A stretch of 13,833 bases of DNA from Stramenopiles sp. TOSAG23-3 (Eukaryota; Sar): positions 1-13,833 of the forward strand of contig LT642605.1 of assembly GCA_900128585.1 (NCBI GenBank), given 5' to 3'. Numbering within the stretch: position 1 is the first letter of the stretch; every line of letters starts with the position of its first letter. A model generated the notes under the pieces. The model saw only the letters and a program-made list of their open reading frames with translations, was not told the origin of the DNA and did not search any database. This document shows, one piece after another, positions 1-9,400 of the stretch. The translations under genes were made by a program, and so were the position numbers.

Positions 1-167
1 TATTGCCATATAAAACCTAATAGGGTTTTATGTACACAATTTTCTGTAAAATGGTTGGGTTACATACAGGGTTATGGATACTATTGCCATATAAAACCTA
101 ATAGGGTTTTATGTACACAATTTTGTGTCAAATGGTAGGGTTACATACAGGGTTATGGATACTATTG
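1..167. repeat. 81-bp tandem repeat, two full units plus 5 nt
   Basis: Unit 1 spans 1-81 and unit 2 spans 82-162; a third copy begins at 163 but matches for only about 5 bases. The two full units differ at only three positions, all within the middle of the unit. Each unit holds an imperfect palindrome with 7-bp arms (TAAAACC / GGTTTTA) around a 6-nt loop, and several telomere-like words (TAGGGTTTT, GGGTTA, AGGGTTA). The array starts at the window edge, so more units may lie to the left. What it belongs to is not visible; a satellite or a fragment of a mobile element are both possible. Confidence 0.9.
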
Positions 168-545
168 TGTACTACAAGCAATCAATGAACACAATTGTCG
201 ATTTTCTTTTTTTTTCTTCTTTTTTATTTCCATCATGCTATTTCTATATTAATAATATATCATTTCTTTATTTAAAGATTCTTCTTGTTTGTTGTTAGTC
301 CTCCTCCATTCTTCTTCGTTATTATTCGGTAGTTCGGTCGGTAGGAACTCCTCCGTCGTATCCATTTTGTTCGTTAGTTTTCTTTATCCCTGTAGAACAC
401 GGTGAAACAGTGTTTTTATGTAGTAGATATTTGCACATAAAACGTTTACTTTGGAACGGAAACATTCTGCTGCAACACTATACATAGTATACTGTTCTAA
501 TTTCGTTTTTCAGTGTGACACAAAGTTTGAAGAGATTTTGTTAGA
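168..545. other. AT-rich 5' flank of the LYRM4 gene
   Basis: No open frame of note was seen. The stretch holds a long pyrimidine-rich tract at about 196-231 followed by an AT-rich block around 241-280, and then a mixed-composition leader up to the ATG at 546. It presumably contains the promoter and 5' UTR of the downstream gene, but no single element can be assigned with confidence. Confidence 0.5.
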
Positions 546-806
546 ATGAGTGGGGCCTTACGGAATGAGGCTATTAGCTTGTACAGGTCGATGCTGAGAA
601 GCGGTGGCAGGTGCACGGACTACAACTACCGAAACTTCATATTGCGCAGAGTAAAGGAAGGGTTTCGTGCCGGGCAGAGCTCTGCCGACAACGCATCTGA
701 TCTTGTTAATGATGCTCAGTCACAATACGAGCAGATAGAACGGATTGTAACTGTACAAAATTTATTCGCTGTTGATCAGTCTGTTATGAACCACGTCCGG
801 CGCTAA
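546..806 (+). CDS. LYRM4: LYR-motif protein LYRM4 / ISD11
   Basis: This 86-residue protein matches the mitochondrial ISD11 family in size and layout. In eukaryotes ISD11 binds and stabilises the cysteine desulfurase NFS1, together with acyl carrier protein, in the first step of Fe-S cluster assembly in the matrix. The sequence shows the defining LYR triplet at residues 12-14 within the first helix, followed by the family-typical YNYRNFILRRVKEGFR stretch (26-41), where the arginines and the Phe at 40 correspond to conserved positions, and a final helix of the form QYEQIERIVTVQNLFAVD. The start is the first ATG in frame, with an in-frame LYR at the normal distance. It is a single uninterrupted exon. 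The next gene, bL12m, is convergent. Other LYRM proteins are possible alternatives, but length and the YNYR motif favour ISD11. Confidence 0.9.
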   Translation: MSGALRNEAISLYRSMLRSGGRCTDYNYRNFILRRVKEGFRAGQSSADNASDLVNDAQSQYEQIERIVTVQNLFAVDQSVMNHVRR

Positions 807-1354
807 AAATGAGAGAGCTGACAGCGTAGATCGTCCACCCTCTGAACAGCGGCTCGCAACGGCTTCTATGTTTTAAACGCTTAAAGCACGACCTTGATTG
901 ACATCCATCTTTAGACACGCTCGGAGGCCCGAGGAAAATTGGTGGCAAGGGGCGGTGAAACTGCGTTTCTTTTTTCTTGAAGCAGCAGATGTATTTAAAA
1001 CTTGTTGTAAATTTATGATTTCGAAGTTAGTTAAAAATATTACTTATCATACGATACGCAAAAATGGAGGGGGGCATTTTCAGTTTTGCTCATCTACATT
1101 GTGTGGTGTTGCATTTCCCTCGGATGCCTAATTCTTGAGAGTAAGGCATTTCTTCCAACTCTTTCCGTACTGCGCCTGTTCATAAAGTCGGGTCCTTAAA
1201 ATATTAAGTCTTGTACTTCGTAAACACTCGTACTTCCCTCGTAATTCGTAAAAGTTATTCGGTTAAAATAATTTCGTTTTTTAAATTTGATATGATAAAA
1301 TATAAAACGTCTTGTTCGTCGGACCCACCCCCAAGGCAGAAACAAAATAAGCCT
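807..1354. other. convergent 3' spacer between LYRM4 and bL12m
   Basis: The spacer holds the 3' UTRs of two genes that face each other. A 77-codon open frame at 898-1131 has no recognisable domain and does not begin with a standard ATG, so it is treated as chance. The composition is AT-rich toward 1200-1310. No RNA gene was recognised. Confidence 0.5.
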
Positions 1355-2005
1355 CTACTCTAACTCAACTTCCGCACCCAATGCTTTCAGTTTCTCGACC
1401 ATTGCTTCCGCTTCTTCTTTCGCGACGTTCTCTTTAATAACTTTGGGCGCTCCTTCAACAAACTCCTTCGCCTCCTTTAAACCGAGCCCGGCCAGTGCCC
1501 GAACTTCTTTGATAACTTTTAATTTCGACGAGGCGTCAAACGACAACAATTTAACATCAAAATGCGTCTTCTCTTCCACCACCTCTTCCGCCGCTGGCGC
1601 GCCGCCGGCAGCACCTGCAGCTACTCCCGCCCCGGGCATGGCGCCCATCATCATCGGCGTGTCTTCGATGCCCAATTTTTCCTTTAAACAATCAGCTAAT
1701 TGAGACGCCTCGATCAAGTTCAGAGCGGTGATTTGGTCCGCCAGTTCTTCAATTTTAGGATCGACTGGGGTGTCTGAGGTTACTACCTTGATTGCTTCCT
1801 CGTCCTCCAACAGGCTTGCAGAATTATGGAATTGTCTGAAGTTTGAGTTACATACATTTGTCGAACCAGAAAATTTCATACCGAGCAAGTTCTGATAACG
1901 AGCAGTCCTGGAACCAATAGAAGAAGAAGTAAAGCTTCTTGAAAAACCGGTCGCCCGTCCGGCGCGAGCGACGGTCCCTACCATAGTGCGAGCTAAAAAA
2001 GCCAT
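1355..2005 (-). CDS. MRPL12: mitochondrial ribosomal protein bL12m (L7/L12 family)
   Basis: The protein forms the flexible stalk of the mitochondrial large ribosomal subunit, which recruits translation factors. From the ATG at 2005 it has 216 residues. An arginine/serine-rich N-terminus ([20 protein letters not shown]) looks like a mitochondrial presequence. Then comes the dimerisation domain ([20 protein letters not shown]), an Ala/Gly/Met-rich hinge ([14 protein letters not shown]), and a complete C-terminal domain of about 72 residues starting at EKTHFDV and holding the hallmark [16 protein letters not shown]. The frame stays open upstream to another ATG at 2146, adding 47 residues that do not look like a presequence; 2005 is preferred because it puts the basic presequence at the very N-terminus. 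No intron is seen. The presequence argues for mitochondrial rather than plastid location. Confidence 0.93.
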   Translation of the reverse strand: MAFLARTMVGTVARAGRATGFSRSFTSSSIGSRTARYQNLLGMKFSGSTNVCNSNFRQFHNSASLLEDEEAIKVVTSDTPVDPKIEELADQITALNLIEASQLADCLKEKLGIEDTPMMMGAMPGAGVAAGAAGGAPAAEEVVEEKTHFDVKLLSFDASSKLKVIKEVRALAGLGLKEAKEFVEGAPKVIKENVAKEEAEAMVEKLKALGAEVELE

Positions 2006-3118
2006 AGTTGCAACGTTAAAGTACGTATTTAAATTTAAGCCCTGAGGGGTGAACAGACAACTATGTAATATTGTATCGTCTGCAAATTTATTTATATACT
2101 CTATGTGTAATCCACGACGCGGAATGAGGTATTTTTCCTGTTTCATTGATTGTTATGTTTAGAAAGCGTTTTGTTCGTTCGTTCATTCGTTCTGAGATGA
2201 TGAAGAAGAAAAGAAGACCAAGTAGTGACAACAGGGACGAATGGAAGAAGAATTCTTTTTTTTTTTATTATTAATTATTATGTTCATGTTTTTTATAGTA
2301 ATACTACATTATGGGGGAAGAAGAAGAGGCAGGTAGTACGGAGAACGGAGAAGAGATAATAGAAATAAATAGATGATGGGGAGGATTTATTAATTTATTA
2401 TTAGTAGATGGGATGGTGGTGGTGGTGTGGTGGTTGTATTCGATTTGGTTTTGATATACTACGTATTATAGGTATATAATTGAATTAGAATACATACTCT
2501 CTTCTATTTGTTTTATTTAAATTGTTTTTTTGTTCTTTGTTTTTTTTTTTAGTGGTGGAGAATGGATGAGATGATGGAATACGAGCCTCCGTCGTCTGTC
2601 GTCTCCTCGTACTCAACCTCGTATTTAATATTTTATATAATACATGTAATACAATCAGAGAGGCGGGTATTTTTTTAAATGTATACAAATGAGAATCGAC
2701 ATGCTATTTAGTATTAATTATTATTTAAACCTGTATAGCATAGAAATTGTGAGCTGTCGTGCTGTCGTCGGAAGACTCAGTTTCGTCATTTTGGGACTTC
2801 ATTTTCGTTAACTTTTTATTAAGTACTTAAAAATCTATTTTCCTATACATACTATACCATCCATACTCTCCGTATAATAATTTAATAAGAAAGATGATGA
2901 TGTGTGAAATGTAGTAGTACCGGGGGGATCTGGGAACTCTCTTAGTCCCACCTTGTTTAATTATTTCTTTCATTGTTTTCAATTCTAATAATAAATAACA
3001 ATTTCGTCGAGCGGAGTTATAGACGGAGGAAGGGTACCTTCAACGTAGTGAGGGAATGATATTGTCGGACGAAGAAACATAGAGAGAACAATCGTGCCCG
3101 TAACGATTCGTCCGCGCA
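2006..3118. other. divergent promoter spacer with simple-sequence tracts
   Basis: This is the head-to-head region between bL12m (-) and the PEX26/APEM9-like gene (+). It includes a possible bL12m N-terminal extension (2006-2146), a GTTC-rich tract (about 2171-2192), a strongly purine-rich + strand block (about 2196-2370, many GAA/AGA), a GGT-rich tract (about 2414-2435) and long T and AT runs. A 67-codon frame on - at 2485-2688 is low complexity and is not called. No RNA gene was recognised. Confidence 0.5.
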
Positions 3119-4132
3119 ATGGTTCAAGAAAGGGGCGAGTTGATGGACCGGGCGACGAAGGCCCTTTTGCATGGCCAATTTTTGGAAGCGTCCACTCTGG
3201 CAGAGCAAGGGCTGTTTGCGTTGCCGAAAACAACGTTGGCCTTAGATTCGGAAAAGAATTGTGGGAAGATATCGTTGCGATCGAACGGTTCGCTAAGTAG
3301 TGCGGAGGCAGATTGTGTGGGTTACTGCATTATATGGCTTCAAGCTTGCCACGAAACAGAGATACGAAAGTTACCTTCACCGACTGACGACGGTGTTGAT
3401 AGCGAAGGTTTGGATGCAGCCATCCGTTTTATTCCCAATTATTACAAGAATCACGTATGCGCATCCATGCCGTTTGCAGTGTCGATTATATGGCTAAAAT
3501 TAATCATTGCCTTTAGAAAAATTGAAGAAGCGCAAGTCGAAATTTCAGATCTCTTAAGAAGCCCGGACGGGAGCTTGTACATGCAGGGCCAGTGGGAGGG
3601 TATAAAGGATTGTAGTAGCATAAACAATAGTGGTGATAGCGATGTCGACGATGAATGCGCGTTCAGGCAGTCTGCTCGCTCTCGGTACGAAGAGTTGGTT
3701 GAAGTTTTGCTTCTCCATGTCTTGGTCCCTCTGGGCGAAACGGGGGTGGCACGGACGTTCCTAGACCGAGACGTCGCCCTAAGTAGCAATAGTAAACTGG
3801 CATTGTACCATGCCCTTTTGGCAACTGTTGAACGCAGCAGTGGTACCCCTGGGGCGACGCGCTCTTCAAGACAAGAGCAAGTACCGAATTCCGAAAAGAC
3901 AAACGCGCTTCCGGAAGGCGACAGTTCCAAAACGAATGGCGAGCTTAAAACTGACGAAGTAGAACCAGTCGAAGCCGAAGAGCTATCGGAAGAAGACCTT
4001 CAGACTCTGCTGACTGCGGGTGGGGGCCTCCTCCTGGCCCTAGGTTTTGGGGTCCTGGCCTACCGTCGAAGAAAAGACGTGTTTGAGAAAATGCAATACG
4101 GGCTTAGAAATTTTTTGAAACTAATGAGGTGA
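3119..4132 (+). CDS. tail-anchored PEX26/APEM9-like peroxisomal membrane protein
   Basis: This 337-residue protein is probably the peroxisomal anchor (PEX26 in animals, APEM9 in plants) that holds the AAA-ATPases PEX1/PEX6, which recycle the import receptor PEX5. The N-terminal part is helical and starts with a TPR-like segment (ATKALLHGQFLEASTLAEQG, about residues 12-31). A second helical block around IIWLKLIIAFRKIEEAQVEI and a third around YEELVEVLLLHVLVPLGE are the order expected in that family. A charged, low-complexity linker (about 245-290) leads to one hydrophobic segment at about 297-315, immediately followed by RRRK and a 22-residue tail, the typical signature of a peroxisomal tail anchor. 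The family is very divergent, so this call rests on architecture and local resemblance. Another tail-anchored TPR-like protein, such as a FIS1 relative, is the main alternative, but this protein is about twice FIS1's length. Confidence 0.55.
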   Translation: MVQERGELMDRATKALLHGQFLEASTLAEQGLFALPKTTLALDSEKNCGKISLRSNGSLSSAEADCVGYCIIWLQACHETEIRKLPSPTDDGVDSEGLDAAIRFIPNYYKNHVCASMPFAVSIIWLKLIIAFRKIEEAQVEISDLLRSPDGSLYMQGQWEGIKDCSSINNSGDSDVDDECAFRQSARSRYEELVEVLLLHVLVPLGETGVARTFLDRDVALSSNSKLALYHALLATVERSSGTPGATRSSRQEQVPNSEKTNALPEGDSSKTNGELKTDEVEPVEAEELSEEDLQTLLTAGGGLLLALGFGVLAYRRRKDVFEKMQYGLRNFLKLMR

Positions 4133-4158
4133 ACTGGACACTCGGCACGCTGGGGTAT
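4133..4158 (+). repeat. short dispersed repeat A, copy 1
   Basis: The bases starting ACTGGACACTC and ending CTGGGGTAT, directly after the stop codon of the upstream gene, resemble 6350-6374 (same start, CTGGTAT end). The match is around 20 of 25 positions by eye. It could be a remnant of a mobile element or a shared 3' processing signal. Confidence 0.45.
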
Positions 4159-4477
4159 TTCGTAAAAAGAAAACCTGCTGGGATCAATTTGAAGATTCAC
4201 GAAAGAACAATAATAAACTCCACTGTGGACAAAAACAAACACTCCTACCTTTAAACTTATCCAAACAATACTATTCGTGTTCCTAAACCTTTAACAACAT
4301 TTGTTTCCAAGACTTTTAACCGGTTGATAGGAAACTGGGCAACGAAAATAAGAGATAACACTGGAATAATATGATGATGGAAGGAAGTATTCATATTTAA
4401 TAAATAAATAATATAAATTATTTTTTTAGTAGATTTTTTTTTAAAATACCATAATATGGGTATGAGGAAGCTAAATT

Positions 4478-4519
4478 TAATTACTTCAAAAATAACAGCC
4501 AATTTTCTTGTTTTTTTTT
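4478..4519 (+). repeat. short dispersed repeat B, copy 1
   Basis: The sequence runs TAATTACTTC, AAAAATAACAGCCAATTTT, then T-rich. Two further copies occur at 6078-6117 and 6303-6337, with the same core TAATTACTT, ATAACA, GCCAATTTT, TTGTTTTT. The core GCCAATTTT is not explained by simple AT richness. Confidence 0.6.
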
Positions 4520-4743
4520 ATTATTATAACAGCGCATAGAGCATAGAGAGCTTGTTTAAAATTTAACCGTTGATCAAGCAACTAATTTTCTATTACGCAC
4601 ATTTGCAGTTTTGGAAAAAAAAAGAATTGAAACTCGAAATATTTTACTAACTTGGATTTGATGCACAAAAACGTGGCACGCAAAAAGACATAGATAGAAA
4701 CCCCTGCTACGAAGCCAATCCTTTTTCTAAAACTAAAATCTAA

Positions 4744-6033
4744 ATGGCGTTTTCGCACGTTCGAGAGATCCGGCTAATGCCGAAATCCGAAGAAGAGATT
4801 AACAACCCGGATTACATTCCTAGATCTAGACGTTGGAAAGCAAAGCATGTGATGGGACGGGCTTCCAAGTATTTGAAACAACAGCGGTATGAGGAAGCTG
4901 CTGTATTTTATTCCAAAGCAATTCAAAGGGAGCCGGATCTCCCAGAAGTTTACAACAACAAGGGATATTGCATGCTCATGAATGCATTAAGGGCAAATGA
5001 GATCCAACCAACAATAGAATTGTTCACAAAGGCGCTTGAGTTAAAGCCAAAATATGCCCATGCGTTATACAACCGAGGTGTAGCAAGGCATAAACTGGCT
5101 GCCGCAAAATTGCTTGAATGTGGAGAAAAAAGCACCGAGGAAACGGATAAGCTAATAAAGTTTGCCTTAGAAGACTTCGATGGATGCATTGCAGCAGATA
5201 GATTTTTTTCCAAAGCGTACCATAACCGTGCAGTTTGCCAATCCCTGCTTAGAGACACCAAACGTGCCACTGGAAATTTGACTCGCGCTATTTTGATTAC
5301 AGATGAAGAAAGTATTTTACACAAATGCCATAAAACCGGTGCATACTTGCCGTTGGAAGAAAGGAGCAATCTATTAGATGGGGAGAACTCAAAGGGGGCG
5401 CTTGACGAAGATAGCTCGTTACTGATCAGTGAAGGCGGCAGTAGTTTAGCCAGCGGCAGTAAAGTTAGTGTTGACGCGGACATGACCCGGATGAAAGCCA
5501 GTAAAGGTGCGAAGATGGGTTCTGCAGCTGACAGCGATAATAACTTGGAGTCCGATTCGACGCTGATCCCTGATGTGGATGAAAAACAAAAGAATGACAT
5601 TATCGCGTGGCAGAAAGAGAGGGCCTACCAAATAATGAGGAAAGCCCTGCATTCCAAGGTGGCCCGAGATGTGGACCTATGCAGAAAAGATTGTTACAAA
5701 AGTTTAAAATCTCGTCAACTTCTTTATGAGCGACGTGTGGAAGTAGACGCAAGTGAATCAGACCGTGCAAAAATGGACATTTTCAAAATGGAAATGGGCA
5801 TTGGTGTTTACAGTGACGAAGAAGAGCAGGAAGAGATATCGCAGCCAGGATCGATTGCTGTCAGCCCAAACAGCAAGGGTCGTCATCAGGAAGAAACCTC
5901 AGGAAAAGAACTCTCTGGTGGCGGAAATGGCAATATGAACAGAAGCACAGCTCGGAAGGGGAAAAGAACTACTCAAGCGAACAAGACCGTCGGAAAGAAG
6001 GGGTCCATTCTTCAATCGCGGCGAAAACGTTAA
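4744..6033 (+). CDS. tetratricopeptide repeat protein, unknown function
   Basis: This 429-residue protein has a short N-terminus with PDYIPRSRRWKAKH and then about four TPR-like units. The clearest is residues 35-66 (ASKYLKQQRYEEAAVFYSKA), followed by 67-104 (NNKGYCM, ELFTKALELKPKY), 105-155 (YNRGVARHKLAAAKLLE, with an insertion, then ALEDFDGCIAADRF), and 156-189 (AYHNRAVCQSLL). TPRs are protein-binding helical repeats, so an adaptor or co-chaperone role is possible, but no partner can be read from the sequence. Residues 200-280 are Ser/Asp-rich and probably disordered. A charged helical block at about 281-365 contains a conserved-looking RKDCYKSLKSRQLLYERR stretch. The tail is acidic (SDEEEQEE), then Ser/Gly-rich, then strongly basic (ARKGKRTT, RRKR), which could be a nuclear localisation signal. 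It is a single exon, starting at the first ATG. Confidence 0.85.
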   Translation: MAFSHVREIRLMPKSEEEINNPDYIPRSRRWKAKHVMGRASKYLKQQRYEEAAVFYSKAIQREPDLPEVYNNKGYCMLMNALRANEIQPTIELFTKALELKPKYAHALYNRGVARHKLAAAKLLECGEKSTEETDKLIKFALEDFDGCIAADRFFSKAYHNRAVCQSLLRDTKRATGNLTRAILITDEESILHKCHKTGAYLPLEERSNLLDGENSKGALDEDSSLLISEGGSSLASGSKVSVDADMTRMKASKGAKMGSAADSDNNLESDSTLIPDVDEKQKNDIIAWQKERAYQIMRKALHSKVARDVDLCRKDCYKSLKSRQLLYERRVEVDASESDRAKMDIFKMEMGIGVYSDEEEQEEISQPGSIAVSPNSKGRHQEETSGKELSGGGNGNMNRSTARKGKRTTQANKTVGKKGSILQSRRKR

Positions 6034-6077
6034 ACGGGAAGTGGGGTAGAGTTGCGGAAAGTTAAATGTAACACTTT

Positions 6078-6117
6078 TAATTACTTAAAATAACAACAGG
6101 GCCAATTTTTTGTTTTT
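6078..6117 (+). repeat. short dispersed repeat B, copy 2
   Basis: This is the second copy of the TAATTACTT ... GCCAATTTT core, with three extra bases before the core GCCAATTTT. It is preceded by AAATGTAACACT, a phrase that instead follows copy 3 (6341-6352), which hints at pieces of one longer, broken-up element. Confidence 0.6.
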
Positions 6118-6159
6118 AAATGTGACAAGGGTATGTTGATTAGTAAAATCACAATGGTA

Positions 6160-6249
6160 CAGATCATTTCGCAGTACATGAAGGAACACGTAAACCTTTA
6201 ATATACAAAAGGAGCAGATTCATTTTCGCGGTACACGAGAAAGCTAAAC
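6160..6249 (+). repeat. degenerate tandem pair, period about 55 bp
   Basis: The segments 6160-6194 (starting CAGATCATTTCGCAGTACA) and 6215-6249 (starting CAGATTCATTTTCGCGGTAC) are both 35 bases and align along their length with scattered mismatches, both ending in TAAAC. This is visible by eye and the identity has not been computed. Confidence 0.5.
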
Positions 6250-6302
6250 TGAAATCGTAATTGATATTAAAATGAGAGTCTTAAAGCATATGATTTGTTT
6301 TT

Positions 6303-6337
6303 TAATTACTTAAATAACAGCCAATTTTTTGTTTTTA
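6303..6337 (+). repeat. short dispersed repeat B, copy 3
   Basis: This is the third copy, and the cleanest match to the 4478 copy (TAATTACTT, AAATAACAGCCAATTTT, TTGTTTTT). It is followed by AATGTAACACTGGACACTC, linking repeat B to repeat A. Confidence 0.6.
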
Positions 6338-6349
6338 TTTTAATGTAAC

Positions 6350-6374
6350 ACTGGACACTCTAGACACTGGTATA
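6350..6374 (+). repeat. short dispersed repeat A, copy 2
   Basis: This matches 4133-4158 (ACTGGACACTC, then CACTGGTAT). It adjoins repeat B copy 3 and merges into the TATA-like box at 6371. Confidence 0.45.
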
Positions 6375-6379
6375 AAAGG
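6371..6379 (+). promoter_or_regulatory. TATA-box-like sequence antisense to RICTOR 3' end
   Basis: The sequence TATAAAAGG sits on the + strand about 30 bases before the RICTOR stop codon and at the end of the repeat A/B cluster. If used, it would drive a transcript antisense to RICTOR. No downstream + strand gene is seen, so it may be a chance match or an element-derived promoter. Confidence 0.3.
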
Positions 6380-6409
6380 CCGGAGTGTACCACCGAGCCG
6401 CGAGTGTAA

Positions 6410-9400
6410 TTACCGGATTACAAACAGGTTGTGGATCATTCTTCGGACATTTAACTTTAAGTTGTATTGGGCAAGCACTTTGTACACCATCAGAATCACT
6501 TCCTTTGTTTGAAACATGCCAGGGTTTCGCTTCCTTAAAATTTTCAACTTGCCCATCCCATCTTTGCTGCTAACGGGGTTCGTTAACTCTACTAAAGAGC
6601 GGAGCAGGAGTTTGATGTCGGCGTCGTCATTATCAAAAGAAACCCTGCTTATTTCTGGTTTTTGGGCCATTGGGGCGCAAGTGTTAGACTCTATCCCGGA
6701 GCTGAAAAAGAAATCTGAGTAATCTATGGGAAGAGATTTATTCCAACCCAGATCAGACAGAGCTTTTGCACCCGATTCAGATGCAGAAATCAACAAGAAC
6801 GTATTCAGCACAGTGCCACGAATAGAAAAACTGGGGGAGTTTTTTACCAACGAAATTAATTTGGAAAAAAGGCCAGGGATTCTTTCCCGTAAAATTTCAA
6901 CGCCAGTGTTGGTCGAACAGATATACCCGATCATCCACAAAGACGATCGTTGGACAAAATTACTGGCCGGTTTTTTCCCGAACGCGCTTTCGAGAATGTT
7001 CGACTCATCGATTTTTTCCATCAGTAAGCTGGCGCCCTCGTCCGTGCGGCTCAGATCACGAAACAGGTGAGGGGGGAAATTCACATGGTTCGGGGTGTGA
7101 GGTACAATGTCTATGTAATATTCAATTGCAACTAAGTACCAATCGTCGTCTTGTGATTTGGTGAAAAGCCAACGGCAATGAGTGCCATTTTCAGAACTCT
7201 CCTCGGAGAAATTATCAAAGGCGACAGTTTCTACCAAATCTGCTTCTTCTTGAGTCTGATTTACGACTTCGGACAACTCCTCGAGTTCGGGGGGGACAGA
7301 CAGTGAGCTATGGCTCCTTGGTCGTGAACGCCGAGGGTCGAACAAAGGCCTATCGCTGTAGCTATTATTTTGGTTGAGTTTTCCAGCAGTGTTGACCGTA
7401 TATGCCCCTAGATGCAAACTGGACGAAAAGGAAGAATTCGTAGTGAATTTTACAGGACGATGATACTCGTCAAGATCTAGTAAAGTGCCACGCAACACGA
7501 TGCAATGCTGAAGGTTGATCGGCACGTCAACTTTGTCGGTTTCCGAATTTGTAGATATTTTCAAATCGGTCTTTAACGATTGTTCTCCCAATTCATCTGA
7601 AAACTTCACGTCCACAACCCAAGGCAGTCGCAAAAACCAGTCCAATGCCCCGTTTTCTCTGCGTCGATCACCGTCGTGCTCCGACCACGGACTACTCAAA
7701 GATATTGGTTTAACGACCTTTTGATTATCGCTGCTCGTATTTACATTGCGCCCAAAAAGATTTTGCGCAATGTTTGATTCAATCTGGCGCACACTATCAC
7801 TGTGCAACCCATCTGGTTTCAACCATGCGTTTATTGCAGGTTCCAGCCACGCCATTTTCTGGACAAACGACAACCCTTTAACACTACCCACCATTAACCC
7901 AAAAAGTCGGCTATTAACAAGCAATGGTTTGAGCTCATCGGTTATGTTTAGGTCCCGCAGGTTTTCGATGCAAAATGGCACGTAGTCGCGCTTCGACTCC
8001 AACACACTTCCCAACAACTCCAAGGCGGCTCTTGAGAGCTCTGTTGATTTACAAATTTGCTGGCAAAAAAGTGATAAGCCCCACGACACGCTGGTCGCGG
8101 TCACACTACATGACAAGGACCAGCCTACAGTCCGGAGGGCGTATAGCTTCAATTCCAATGAGGGTCCATCATTCAAGAGTATTTGTTCGATATAAAACTG
8201 CGCAGGGCTGCCTTTTCGGGAAATATCCAGGTTTACTACAAGCAAGCGGCTTATGTAATCTTTACTTGGATCATTTGATAACTTTACCGCTTCTTTTATG
8301 AGCCCTGCATTTTGAAGCGCCGCTTCCCCTTGAAGCGTAGAACTCATGTATCCTACCAATGTAAAGTATTCCCGCGCCATGGTATGGCCTATTTTTTTTC
8401 GGGAAAACAAAAAATTCTTTTCCATGCTTAGAGAACTTCGCGGGGACCGATTTTTCTTCCCCGCCGGGACCCCGTTGGCGGGATGTCCCGTGCCAATTGC
8501 CTTAAGCTCCTCCACGATGTTGTGAATCAACCTCCCGCGTCGGTCGTGTTGAATAAAGTCGTTTCCAGCGTATGACTCCATGAGCAGGCCCATCATCTGG
8601 CATAGTATTCCAACGTACGACATGTGGTCAAGTTTCCAGGAAAGCTGAGAAAAATACGCTTTATCATCGCAAGTGCCACGATAAAAACCAGCAACACGGC
8701 GCACAAAGCGGTCATGACTCCTCATGGTTTCCAACAGATGGTTTTGATTCTGCAGTGCCCCGTCAAACAGGGTCGCAATTGTAGGCCAGTGCCACTCAAA
8801 AACTTCCTTGGATGCGGTAACGCCAGACTTCTTGATGTCAGCTTGCACCGAGCCAAACGGTGCGTTCATGTTCTTTTGCTGCCGAATAAAATAAGCAACG
8901 CCCTTGTGACCACCGGGAGATACGGAGCCGGCCCCACCGTAAAATATTAATCGCTGCGAGTCGCCCACCATTTTCATGACGGGGTCAACAGACCGATTGG
9001 AGTACCTAACTATTCGTGAAAGCCGGAAAAACTTATCGTTTGCGTACAGCTGATTCGTTTCGTTCACTTGTGAACGGTACACGCCGACCCCTGCTGACTG
9101 CTCCAACGATTGGAGTATTTCGACTGCCCTCATCCCGCGCAAGCGCGTCTTGCGGTTGCTGTAATCGCGTTGCGCCGCTGCCGACATAAGCTCCGGCAAA
9201 GACAGCAGCTCGTCGTTCAAGCGCTTTGGTAGATGTCTCCGTGCGAACGAGAAGAAGCGCGACAGAAGTGTTTTGGACATGTTGTGAACACCAGGGTTTT
9301 CAGATTGCAATGATATTGTGCTAAGGCCAGGAACTATCCCAGCATTCAGCAGCGCCAACAGAACCATCCCAGAATAAACGCTCAGTATGTTTTTGCCGTG

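Larger units (their letters stand above)
4133..4743. other. spacer between PEX26/APEM9-like and TPR genes
   Basis: This holds the 3' UTR of the upstream gene and the promoter of the TPR gene. It is AT-rich, with T-runs at about 4421-4441 and 4509-4519. It contains one copy each of two short repeats that recur at 6.0-6.4 kb (listed separately). An 81-codon frame on - at 4257-4502 is AT-driven and not called. Confidence 0.5.
6034..6409. other. convergent spacer between TPR gene and RICTOR
   Basis: This holds the 3' UTRs of two convergent genes. It contains two copies of short repeat B (6078-6117, 6303-6337), one copy of repeat A (6350-6374), a degenerate 55-bp-spaced duplication (6160-6194 and 6215-6249) and a TATA-like box on + (6371-6379). 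No coding sequence was recognised. Confidence 0.6.

Noticed and set aside
168-545. tRNA or other RNA genes in the spacers (also 807-1354, 2147-3118, 10312-10869)
   Set aside because: I saw no cloverleaf-type arms or conserved A/B box pairs by eye. This is not a substitute for a covariance search.
898-1131. 77-codon open frame in the LYRM4/bL12m spacer
   Set aside because: It has a non-standard start and no recognisable domain, and it lies in the expected 3' UTR of two convergent genes.
2006-2146. bL12m start at the upstream ATG (2146)
   Set aside because: The 47 extra residues look unlike a presequence and would bury the basic targeting segment. It cannot be excluded without transcript data.
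3451-3930. 159-codon frame antisense to the PEX26/APEM9-like gene
   Set aside because: It is a shadow of the + strand gene with no domain, and is Ser/Arg-rich as expected of an antisense frame.
6410-6436. Resemblance between the 81-bp repeat (GGTTACATACAGGGTTATGG) and the RICTOR 3' end
   Set aside because: The match is short with gaps, and this part of RICTOR encodes the conserved C-terminus, so chance is the simpler explanation.
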